Assembly: GCA_020832405.1 (NCBI GenBank)
Contig: JAFIET010000011.1
Span: 1 to 64,000, forward strand
Direction: 5' to 3'
Length of the DNA: 64,000 nucleotides
Source: Balneolales bacterium
GTDB taxonomy: Bacteria; Bacteroidota; Rhodothermia; Balneolales; Cyclonatronaceae
The translations under genes and the position numbers were made by a program. Of the stretch, positions 16,273-24,147 are shown piece after piece (the first letter of the stretch is position 1; each line of letters opens with the position of its first letter). Below the pieces are notes generated by a model. The model was not told the DNA's origin, did no database searches, and saw only the letters and a list, made by a program, of their open reading frames with translations.

Positions 16273-18174
16273 CTACTCCCCCGCCATTAGCACCGCGCCT
16301 GATTTGGGCAGGATGAGCAGCTGCAGGCGGTTGTCGCTGCGGATGTTCCAGGAAATTGCGTTGGTGCCGAGGGCGTCAATCAGGCCGCGGGCCGCAATTG
16401 CTGAGGGGAGCATCAGTTCGATATCGGCCGGCTGACTGCTGTTGTTAAGGATCACAAGAGCGTAATCGTCGCCGAGGGTGCGGGTGTAGGCGAGTACGTT
16501 TCGGTGATCGTCAGCCACTACGTAATCGAGCTCGCCGAGCGCGAACACGCGGTTATCCCGGCGCAGGTGAATGAGCTGCCGGTACCAGGCATGCAGCTCC
16601 ATATCGGCCTGCACACGGTCGCGCGGTTTTTCGAGGCCGAAGGGATGGGCAACTTCATCATCAAATTCGAGGTCGGGCCAGATCAGCGGCTTGCGGTTGT
16701 CGGGGTCGTCGGCGCCCCACATGCCCAGCTCATCCCCCATCCAGATGTGCGGCGCGCCCAGCCAGGTAAACTGATGGATGAGCATCAGGCGCACATCGCG
16801 CCAGGTGCGCTCATCCGGCCGGTGAAGCATGTAGCCGGCATCTTCCCGAGGGTTGACCCGATACTTGTTCAGGTTCGCCTGATTAAAAATGGACGTGCTG
16901 AAGCGCGGCGTATCGTGGCTCGCAGTAAGGTTCATCTGCGCCCGCAGCACTTCGGGGCGAAGGCCGGCCGAGACCGAATCGAGATGATGCACAAATTCCG
17001 AGGGAGTTTGCAGCGGCGGTGCGCCTCCGCCCAGCCACTGCCGGGCCGGACGGTACCAGCGGTAGTTCATCGCCGCATCAAAGATATCGCCTTGCAGCCA
17101 TTCGGTGGGGTCCATGAGTTTTTCAGGCCACTCCGCCCACCACAGCTCGCCAACGAGGTAAGCTTCGGGATTGATGCCACGCACGAACTGACGGTATTCC
17201 CGCCAGAAGTCAACGGGGATGAGCTCGGCCACATCGAGACGGAAACCATCAACGCCCCGGCTCACATCGCCGTCGGGAGCCAGCCAGCGCTCGGTTACGG
17301 CATAGATGTGCTTCACCAGCTCCGGATGGAAATTACCGGGGATGAGGTCACCGTGCGCGAATTCCTCCACCGAATCGTAGCGCCGGAACTGCGGCAGCTC
17401 GGGCACGCCGGCCCAGCCCGGAAAACTGAAGGAGGTTGAATCGCTTTCGAAACTGTCGATTTGGTACCAGTCAGCAAAGGGCGACGCCTCCTGATGCTCA
17501 AGGATGTGCTGCCATGCCCAGAACGTGATGCCGGTATGGTTCCAGGAATAATCCATAATTACGCGAATGCCACGTTTTTTGGCTTCTTCCACCACCTGAA
17601 GAAAGAGACGGTCGGCGGAAGTCCACACCCAGGTTGACGGATCGGCCGGATCTTCGGCCGCCATCAGCGCCATATCGCCCTCGGGGTCAGGTCCAAAATT
17701 GACGTCGATGTGGTGATAGCTGCGCGCGTCGTACTTGTGCAGCGATGGCGAATCGTTGAGCGGATTGAAATAGATGGCGGTAATGCCCAGATCGTGCAGG
17801 TAGTCGAGCTTATCGAGCACGCCCTGAAGGTCGCCTCCGTAGCGCCGCATCTGAACGGTGCGGTAAAAATCTTTGCCGCTTTCGAGGGCCCAGTCCTCCA
17901 TTTCGTACCAGTCCTGCGTCCATCGTGTGGGCTGCCAGCTGTCGGGCTTGTTGTGCGGCCAGGAGCCTTCCACGGTTTGCAGCGTCGGGTTATTCGAGGC
18001 ATCGCCGTCGCGGAAACGCTCCACGAAAATCTGATACCAGATGGCTTCCTGCGCCCACTCAGGCACCGAATCCGGCGGAGGCGTTTGCTCCTGCCCGGAA
18101 GCGCATCCCCCGATAAAAAACAAAAACAGGATGGCAAAAATGGTAAGCAGACGGAATGCAGGGAAAGAAGTCAT
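16273..18174 (-). CDS. Alpha-amylase family lipoprotein (GH13)
   Basis: A surface or periplasmic glycoside hydrolase of family 13, 633 residues, of the neopullulanase/cyclomaltodextrinase-like kind. The start is the ATG at 18174 (a GTG precedes it). The N-terminus is a lipoprotein signal ending FFIGGC, with Cys24 as the lipidated residue. Catalytic motifs are in order: YFNPL, DGFRLDVAE (nucleophile Asp), LVGELWW (acid/base Glu) and TASHDTPR (transition-state Asp). The early motif IWYQIFVERF is typical of secreted GH13 enzymes. It hydrolyses alpha-1,4-glucans, probably starch- or glycogen-derived oligosaccharides. No sus-like transporter genes are adjacent. Confidence 0.92.
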   Translation of the reverse strand: MTSFPAFRLLTIFAILFLFFIGGCASGQEQTPPPDSVPEWAQEAIWYQIFVERFRDGDASNNPTLQTVEGSWPHNKPDSWQPTRWTQDWYEMEDWALESGKDFYRTVQMRRYGGDLQGVLDKLDYLHDLGITAIYFNPLNDSPSLHKYDARSYHHIDVNFGPDPEGDMALMAAEDPADPSTWVWTSADRLFLQVVEEAKKRGIRVIMDYSWNHTGITFWAWQHILEHQEASPFADWYQIDSFESDSTSFSFPGWAGVPELPQFRRYDSVEEFAHGDLIPGNFHPELVKHIYAVTERWLAPDGDVSRGVDGFRLDVAELIPVDFWREYRQFVRGINPEAYLVGELWWAEWPEKLMDPTEWLQGDIFDAAMNYRWYRPARQWLGGGAPPLQTPSEFVHHLDSVSAGLRPEVLRAQMNLTASHDTPRFSTSIFNQANLNKYRVNPREDAGYMLHRPDERTWRDVRLMLIHQFTWLGAPHIWMGDELGMWGADDPDNRKPLIWPDLEFDDEVAHPFGLEKPRDRVQADMELHAWYRQLIHLRRDNRVFALGELDYVVADDHRNVLAYTRTLGDDYALVILNNSSQPADIELMLPSAIAARGLIDALGTNAISWNIRSDNRLQLLILPKSGAVLMAGE

Positions 18175-18286
18175 CACAAATAAAAAATACGTGGACGTTT
18201 AGCGGTTACTTTGCATAAGCACTTTTTGACCTTTAAAAATAGGAAAATTGCGGCTAACGGGCGGGCACAAATACACGACCGGAAGC

Positions 18287-18490
18287 TCACCAGTCCGATT
18301 TTTCCAGCTCGAAAAGCGCGTGAACCTCCATCTCAAAAACCGCTGCAATTTTGAGCGCCAGCACAACGGAGGGCAGGTATTTGTTGGTTTCGATGGCGTA
18401 GATGGTTTGGCGGCTGACGCTGATTTTTTCGGCCAGCTCAGTTTGCGTTATGTTGCGGGCGGTACGCTCCTGCTTCACGCGGTTATTCAT
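18287..18490 (-). CDS. XRE-family HTH regulator (small)
   Basis: A 67-residue helix-turn-helix protein that is almost only the DNA-binding domain: ERTARNITQTELAEKISVSRQTIYAIE, then NKYLPSVVLALKIAAVFEMEVHALFELE. This YozG-like type is usually encoded with a small polytopic membrane protein. That is the case here: it overlaps the preceding membrane gene by 8 bp. It probably represses its own operon through the palindromes at the promoter near 19009-19037. Confidence 0.88.
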   Translation of the reverse strand: MNNRVKQERTARNITQTELAEKISVSRQTIYAIETNKYLPSVVLALKIAAVFEMEVHALFELEKSDW

Positions 18491-18950
18491 GGCTGCCCTC
18501 CCGGCTCAGGCGGAACATCACCCACTCGAAGCGCATGATAAAAATGAGGAGCACGGTGAACATGTTGATAATCATTACCGTGAAGAACGGACTGCTGAAC
18601 ACAAACCAGATTGCGAAGAGCAGCACGATGTAGTTTGCGTAAACCGCCCAAACCAGGCTCTCAAGCCGGATCCGGGTGATGTACTCATCTTCTGTCTCCC
18701 TGCGGGAAAACGCCAGCATGAGTCCGCCAATGATAATGCCCGTTGCGGTAAGTTCCGTTGCAATATTGGTTTGGGTGAAGGTGAACCAGAGATCAGGGCC
18801 GAGAAGCTCAGAAGTAGCTACGGCAAATAAGGTCACATCCAGCCATTCGGGCTCAATCTGAAAAAACAGCAGGATGATGCCGAGAATGGAAAAGTTGGAA
18901 AACAAAACCCAGCCGGGTTTTCTGAAAGATGCAGGCAGGAGCGCGTTCAT
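18483..18950 (-). CDS. Four-helix membrane protein paired with XRE regulator
   Basis: A 155-residue membrane protein with four predicted transmembrane segments (about 14-33, 55-73, 100-118 and 122-142). The ATG at 18950 is chosen because the longer frame upstream has no signal-like or conserved sequence. Such proteins commonly accompany small XRE regulators in Bacteroidota and Firmicutes, but their function is unknown. It is the first gene of a two-gene operon with the 67-residue HTH protein. Confidence 0.72.
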   Translation of the reverse strand: MNALLPASFRKPGWVLFSNFSILGIILLFFQIEPEWLDVTLFAVATSELLGPDLWFTFTQTNIATELTATGIIIGGLMLAFSRRETEDEYITRIRLESLVWAVYANYIVLLFAIWFVFSSPFFTVMIINMFTVLLIFIMRFEWVMFRLSREGSHE

Positions 18951-18986
18951 AGGATTACAGATGTGAAATGAAGGTTGGATTGGAAT

Positions 18987-19037
18987 GACAAGCAAACTTG
19001 TCGTTCGTAAAGTATTCTTTACCTTCGTGAATGTCAA
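18987..19037 (-). promoter_or_regulatory. Promoter with palindromic operators for the HTH/membrane operon
   Basis: On the minus strand, TTGACA (19037-19032), a 17-nt spacer and TACTTT (19014-19009) make a good sigma-70-like promoter. GTAAAG, 4 nt, CTTTAC (19007-19022) overlaps the -10 box. GACAAG, 4 nt, CTTGTC (18987-19002) sits at the likely start of transcription. Both are perfect 6-nt inverted repeats and are candidate operators. The rest of the gap to 19292 is AT-rich, without other clear signals. Confidence 0.6.
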
Positions 19038-19292
19038 GTAAACTTTGCATTACGAGACTCAATTCAGGTTTACTTAGGTAGCCATACCTTCTTCTCTGCC
19101 CCCATAAAAAGCAATATGGCGAAAGACTATGCGGAGGGCGAAATATCACCCTTTCGGGCGATTGAAGCATAGAGAGCCACAGGGTAGTTTAATTTAAGCA
19201 ATTGGTAAACCAAATTTACCAGTTCTAAAATCCACCTATTACCAAATTACACTACCTTTAAAAATTTAATCATCTTACTTCAGGCCTTATTA

Positions 19293-22200
19293 ATGGCCTT
19301 CATGCTCCTGAGTCCGGCGGCAGTATCCGCGCAGGACGACACCCTCCTTTATGAGTGGGAACCACAAACACTGATGGTCAAAATCAGCGAACAGGCGTTT
19401 TCGGAATTCAGCCCGATGCGCACCGGCGACACTTTTCTCACCGGTATTGAAGCCATCGACAACAGCCTTTCGGAATTCCGGCCTGTATCCGCAGAGCAGG
19501 TTTTCCGCACCGACCCCCGCTTTGCAGAACGGCACGCCGCCTTCGGCCTCAACCGCTGGTATTTCATCCGCTTCGATCAGTCGATGGATGAAAAAGCCCT
19601 GGCGCAAGAGCTGGGCATGTTAGCTGAAGTTGAATCAGCGGAACTGAATAAATTCATAAGAGAGCACCCTATGCTTCAGGCTCAGGCCTCAGGTACTGCT
19701 GATGCCCGGCGCACACACCCGTTGGGCAGCAACGACCCCTTGCTTGAACAGCAGTGGTACCTCAACAATACCGGGCAAACAGGCGGCACACCAGGTGCAG
19801 ACATCAACGTTTTCCCAGCCTGGGAAATGACAAGCGGCAGCCCGGAAGTTATTGTGCTTGTTATTGAATCCGGTATCGATGTATCTCATCCTGATTTAGA
19901 AAACCGCCTCTGGATAAACCCGACGCCAGGGCCGGAAAACGGATATGAGGACGACTTCCATGGATGGAATTTCCCTGATATGAACAATGATATTCAGGAC
20001 ACCTTCGGTACTGGTACATACAGTTCAGGGATTACAGTCGCACAAACCAACAATGATCTCTTTATGGCAGGTGTTGCCGGTGGTTACGATGATAGTGATG
20101 GTGCCAGAATTATGACGGTTAGAATGACAAATAAAGATGGCTTCTTTTTTATTGCAGCCATTGCACAGGGATTTGTTTACGGGGCAGATAACGGAGCAGT
20201 AATTTCAGCAAACAACTGGGGACCTTTTTTTGGTCAGGCTGAAATCGAAGCCATTAGCTACTTTCAGCAAAACGCAGGTTTGGATCCGGCCGGACGGTCC
20301 ATGGGCCCGGTTACGGGTGGAGTAGTTATGTTTGAAGCTGATAGCATGGGAAATATTCCATCCTGGTCTTCAGGGCTGACAAATCCGTTTTTCGTTACTG
20401 CAACCGATCATAACGATGAAATTAGTACTTTTTTTGCAGGTTACGGAGAGTGGGTCAGCCTTTCTGTCCCCGGTGATGATGTCATTAGCATATGGCTTGA
20501 CGGGGAAACAATGATAGGATTCGGAACCTATCCCTCTGTGCATATTGCCACCGGAGCAGCGGCATTACTCGCATCGCATGTGCCTGGTTTGACGGCAGAT
20601 GGGGTTTATGCGCTGCTGCGTGCCGGCTCTGATAACATTGATGATTTAAACCCAGGCTATGAAGGCTTACTCGGCGGACGACTCAACATTTACCGTACTC
20701 TGAATTTTGGAACAAATGAAGCCCCACCCTCAGTAATAAGCGATCTTACACACTTAGGGCAGCCGACTGAAAATTCAGCAATGATAAGCTGGACAGCCCC
20801 GTTCGGATTTAACAATGAAGGTCAGGCCGAAAACTACCTGATCCGCGTTTCCACAAGCCCCATCAACGAGTTAAATTTTGATGATCCGGAAAACATGCAG
20901 TTTGTGAAATCAGCCAGATTTCCCGAATCGATTGAAGAATTCCGCCTTACTGGTTTATCCCCTCAAACCGGATATTATGCAGCCATTAAATCCCGAAACG
21001 CATTAGGAACTATCAGTGAAATTTCGAATGTCATCGTTTTTATAACAGATGGTTCGCCGGCCATCAACATTACAACTTCAGATGACCTGAACATAACACT
21101 GCGGGCAGGCGAAACGGCAACCAGAACCATCACCTTAAATAACCCCGGAGAAGGCGTCCTGCACTACTCTTTTCCGGCGCATATTGCTGATGGTTCAAAA
21201 AGCCCAGAAGAAAGAACAGCTTTGTTTAACAGAGTGAATAATGAGCTAAGCCCCGGAGTCATTTCCCAAATGCAGGCAGGCCGATTCTCTGGTCTGGCAG
21301 GCAATAAAATTTCCGGTCAAAACCATTTAAACTGGTCTGAAGTAGTAACACCATTTGTAGAGTATGCTTTTACCGATTTAACACTGGATCCCTTCGAATT
21401 TTTTGCTTTAGACAAGAATCTCTACAACGGTGACCTCACTGCCGTTGGCGCAAATATTACCTTAACTGAAAACCAAAGCAATGGCTGGACCGAAGCTGTA
21501 GATTTTACCGTTCTTTTTTGGGACGGGGAACGCTACCCTCTTTTAGTAGGCGGTCCGTATGGCATACAGGCATTGGAGAATTATTTCTGGACAACCGGCT
21601 ACGACCCTGAGCCAGGAACTGTTATCGCTGAAACGGTATCCTTTAACAATCCTGTGCCCATAGATGATTTAGAAATCAGGCTTAAAAATAACTACTCTTT
21701 CGCCGAAGGTTCGGCGACATGGAGTGGCAGTCTGTTTTTCTATGGTATTTATGAAAAGCCCCAATACATTACCGTAATCACCCCAGCAGCCGGCAGCCTG
21801 CTACCCGGAGAATCGGTGGAAGTTACTCTCACCTACACCACACCCCAAACCGGGTACTTCGAAACAGAGCTGATTGTTCGCAGCAACGATTTGAGCGCAC
21901 CAATAAGCCTGCTGAGCACTTCTCTGCTTGTTACGGAAAACCTGGACTACGCCGGCCTGATCACGCCGGCCACCCACACCATGGAGCGCGGCAGCGTGGT
22001 TGAGATCACCGGAGCAGCAGCCCTTGAAGAGGTAACCGGCAGCGGTACCGCCCCTGACGGGCTGAGCTTTGAAGTTGGGTTCTCCAGGGAAAACACGCAT
22101 CCCCGCACCTGGCCAGAAAGCGCCTGGGTAAGCGGCGCATTTGTAGGAAGCATAAACAGTACTGATGTTTTCAGCGCATCCACAGGCGACATGCTTGATG

Positions 22201-22643
22201 AGGGCACCTGGTATTCTGCCACCCGCTTCACCTACGAAGGCTTCCATGCTTACGGCGGCTACAGCGAATCCGGGGGCGGGTTTTGGGATGGGGAAACACA
22301 TGTTTCCCGTGAGCTTAAAATCAAAGTACTGGTAAGTACCGAGCCGGTCGCTGATCTCCCTGCACAGTTCAGCCTCAGGCAGAATTATCCGAACCCGTTC
22401 AACCCGGCAACGGTCATCAGCTGGGAGCTGCCTGCCGCTTCTGAAGTACTGCTGGAAGTGTACAACATCTCCGGTCAGCATGTGGCAACGCTGGTAAACG
22501 GCACCCAAAATGCCGGCGCGCATCAGGTGCGTTTCGACGGCAGCGGGCTGTCATCCGGGATTTATCTGTACCGTCTGCAGGCCTCTGCAACCGGAAGCGG
22601 CTCAAATACCGTACTCGTTCGCAAAATGAGCCTTGTAAAATAG
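19293..22643 (+). CDS. Subtilase-fold (S8) exported protein without catalytic triad, T9SS sorting domain
   Basis: An exported protein of about 1116 residues. Residues about 145-470 follow the subtilisin fold, but every catalytic position is changed. The Asp motif reads VIESGIDVSHPDL (Glu for Asp), the HGTH motif reads TGTY, the GTSMA motif reads GTYPS, and the oxyanion Asn region reads FEADSMGN. A fibronectin III-like domain (about 475-590), further beta domains and a C-terminal T9SS type A sorting domain (LRQNYPNPFNPATV to the end) follow. The N-terminus is unresolved. The frame stays open upstream to 19209 and encodes the rest of a signal peptide (KNLIILLQALL before the ATG), but no ATG, GTG or TTG occurs there. 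The gene has a strong terminator. Confidence 0.8.
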   Translation: MAFMLLSPAAVSAQDDTLLYEWEPQTLMVKISEQAFSEFSPMRTGDTFLTGIEAIDNSLSEFRPVSAEQVFRTDPRFAERHAAFGLNRWYFIRFDQSMDEKALAQELGMLAEVESAELNKFIREHPMLQAQASGTADARRTHPLGSNDPLLEQQWYLNNTGQTGGTPGADINVFPAWEMTSGSPEVIVLVIESGIDVSHPDLENRLWINPTPGPENGYEDDFHGWNFPDMNNDIQDTFGTGTYSSGITVAQTNNDLFMAGVAGGYDDSDGARIMTVRMTNKDGFFFIAAIAQGFVYGADNGAVISANNWGPFFGQAEIEAISYFQQNAGLDPAGRSMGPVTGGVVMFEADSMGNIPSWSSGLTNPFFVTATDHNDEISTFFAGYGEWVSLSVPGDDVISIWLDGETMIGFGTYPSVHIATGAAALLASHVPGLTADGVYALLRAGSDNIDDLNPGYEGLLGGRLNIYRTLNFGTNEAPPSVISDLTHLGQPTENSAMISWTAPFGFNNEGQAENYLIRVSTSPINELNFDDPENMQFVKSARFPESIEEFRLTGLSPQTGYYAAIKSRNALGTISEISNVIVFITDGSPAINITTSDDLNITLRAGETATRTITLNNPGEGVLHYSFPAHIADGSKSPEERTALFNRVNNELSPGVISQMQAGRFSGLAGNKISGQNHLNWSEVVTPFVEYAFTDLTLDPFEFFALDKNLYNGDLTAVGANITLTENQSNGWTEAVDFTVLFWDGERYPLLVGGPYGIQALENYFWTTGYDPEPGTVIAETVSFNNPVPIDDLEIRLKNNYSFAEGSATWSGSLFFYGIYEKPQYITVITPAAGSLLPGESVEVTLTYTTPQTGYFETELIVRSNDLSAPISLLSTSLLVTENLDYAGLITPATHTMERGSVVEITGAAALEEVTGSGTAPDGLSFEVGFSRENTHPRTWPESAWVSGAFVGSINSTDVFSASTGDMLDEGTWYSATRFTYEGFHAYGGYSESGGGFWDGETHVSRELKIKVLVSTEPVADLPAQFSLRQNYPNPFNPATVISWELPAASEVLLEVYNISGQHVATLVNGTQNAGAHQVRFDGSGLSSGIYLYRLQASATGSGSNTVLVRKMSLVK

Positions 22644-22681
22644 GAGAAACAAAAAGCTGTTGACGCCACAATAACTAAAGC

Positions 22682-22730
22682 AAAAGAAAAGCCGGTTTTA
22701 CATTTGTTAATTCCGGCTTTTCTTTTATTA
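22682..22730 (+). terminator. Intrinsic terminator after the subtilase-like gene
   Basis: A perfect 14-bp inverted repeat (22682-22695 with 22713-22726) and a 17-nt loop. It is A-rich on the left and ends in a T-rich run, so it may act in both directions. Confidence 0.88.
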
Positions 22731-22761
22731 TTACCCATGCCTATTTAAACCAACCACCTAA

Positions 22762-23409
22762 GTGAAAACCCTTAAAAGTGAAGTTATAGTAAGAGTCTGT
22801 ATTGTTGAAGATGACGACCATATTCGTGAACTCTATATCGGTTTACTCGAGAAATCAGCAGGGTTCCGGTGTGTGGGCGGCTATTCCAATGCGGAAGATG
22901 CGCTCTCCGATATTCCGCTCAAAAAACCGGATTTGGTTCTGATGGATATCAATCTGCCGGGTGCCTCGGGTATCAGCTGCACACAAAAGCTGAAAGCTCA
23001 AAATGAAGCCCTGCTGATAGTAATGCTCACCGTTTATGAAGACACCGCACATATTTTCGATTCTCTTGCAGCTGGTGCTGTCGGCTATCTGCTGAAATCC
23101 GCAAAACAAGAAGAAGTTCTCGAAGCGCTGCATCTCGCCTTAAACGGCGGGGCACCTATGTCGGCTCAGATAGCGCGGAAAGTAGTTCAGTCATTTAGAA
23201 AGAGCAAAACGTTAAATGAATTAGAAGAACTCACGAGCCGTGAGCACGAAGTACTCACCTCACTGGCCTCAGGCCTTCAGAACAAAGAAATAGCGCAGCA
23301 GATGTTTGTTAGCATAGATACCATCAAAACCCACATCCGCAACATTTACAGAAAGCTGGAAGTGCGTACCCGTACCGAAGCCGTCGTAAAATTCATAGAC
23401 AACAGCTGA
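22762..23409 (+). CDS. NarL/LuxR-family response regulator
   Basis: A 215-residue two-component response regulator. The receiver domain (about 8-125) has the acidic pocket VEDDDH, the phosphoacceptor Asp62 in LMDINLP, and the Lys in YLLKS. The LuxR-type HTH lies at about 150-212 (LTSREHEVLTSLASGLQNKEIAQQMFVSIDTIKTHIRNIYRKL). The start is a GTG at 22762, with no in-frame ATG or clear Shine-Dalgarno site. The cognate kinase is most likely the propeller histidine kinase two genes downstream. Confidence 0.92.
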   Translation: MKTLKSEVIVRVCIVEDDDHIRELYIGLLEKSAGFRCVGGYSNAEDALSDIPLKKPDLVLMDINLPGASGISCTQKLKAQNEALLIVMLTVYEDTAHIFDSLAAGAVGYLLKSAKQEEVLEALHLALNGGAPMSAQIARKVVQSFRKSKTLNELEELTSREHEVLTSLASGLQNKEIAQQMFVSIDTIKTHIRNIYRKLEVRTRTEAVVKFIDNS

Positions 23410-23457
23410 ACGCTGTTTTTGTAAGTACCAATCAGTACCAATATTTATCACCCCTTT

Positions 23458-24147
23458 ATGCATCGCTCTGTACTCAAAGCCGCTGCTTTGATTTTGTTTC
23501 CTGCTCTCGTATTTCTTTCACCGAGGGGTGTTTTTGCACAAGAAGTGCAGGGCACGGGAAGCCCCTATATCGTCAATCAGATGCCCTCCGCGGCAATGAG
23601 TTTCAGCTTATACTCTTTTTACAGTACGCAGCAGGAGCAGGCATACCTGAAATTCGAGTATTTCGTACTTCAGCAACATACACAGCTTACGGAGCTGGTT
23701 TTTTGGGGAGCCGCGGGTTATAACATCCCCCTTACTGAACTATCCGATAACTTCTACTTTATTATTTACCCCGAAAAGGACGGTAAACCTTCCGGCCATC
23801 CGGCGCAGCAGGAAGACAATGCTCTTTTCAGTGTTCAGATCCCAACCGCATCTGATCGATTCAATAATTCTACAAACCCTGAATCAAGATTCAACCGGAT
23901 TATCATTGACTTAAAGGAATATGACATCGTGCTGCCTTCCGGGGTTTACTGGTTCACTCTTTATTTCGATAACCGTTTTTTCGATTACGGTTTTAACTGG
24001 CAGCTTAGCGACAAACGGAACAGGCCGGCATGGCACTTCAATCTCACAAATGATTTTTTCAACGCCACCGGAGTTAGGCCTGGCGAATTTTATGATATTC
24101 TGCAAAGCAATTACGCCTTTGTGTTAAGAGGAGATACCCTTGATTAA
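23458..24147 (+). CDS. Secreted protein of unknown function in a two-component operon
   Basis: A 229-residue protein with a clear Sec signal peptide (residues 1-28, cleavage after VFA) and a predicted all-beta body rich in aromatic residues (FWGAAGYNIPL, YWFTLYFDNRFFDYGF). I do not recognise the family. It lies between the response regulator gene and the histidine kinase gene and overlaps the kinase start by 8 bp, so it is co-translated with it. That placement suggests an accessory or ligand-binding role with the kinase sensor domain, but this is only inferred from context. Confidence 0.7.
   Translation: MHRSVLKAAALILFPALVFLSPRGVFAQEVQGTGSPYIVNQMPSAAMSFSLYSFYSTQQEQAYLKFEYFVLQQHTQLTELVFWGAAGYNIPLTELSDNFYFIIYPEKDGKPSGHPAQQEDNALFSVQIPTASDRFNNSTNPESRFNRIIIDLKEYDIVLPSGVYWFTLYFDNRFFDYGFNWQLSDKRNRPAWHFNLTNDFFNATGVRPGEFYDILQSNYAFVLRGDTLD

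Noticed and set aside
16273-18174. Possible polysaccharide utilisation locus around the amylase
   Set aside because: No SusC/SusD pair, transporter or second glycosidase is adjacent, and the propeller kinase lies 6 kb away on the other side of unrelated genes.
18955-19170. A 71-residue frame on the minus strand before the HTH/membrane operon
   Set aside because: It overlaps the promoter and operators of that operon and has no start signal or recognisable domain.
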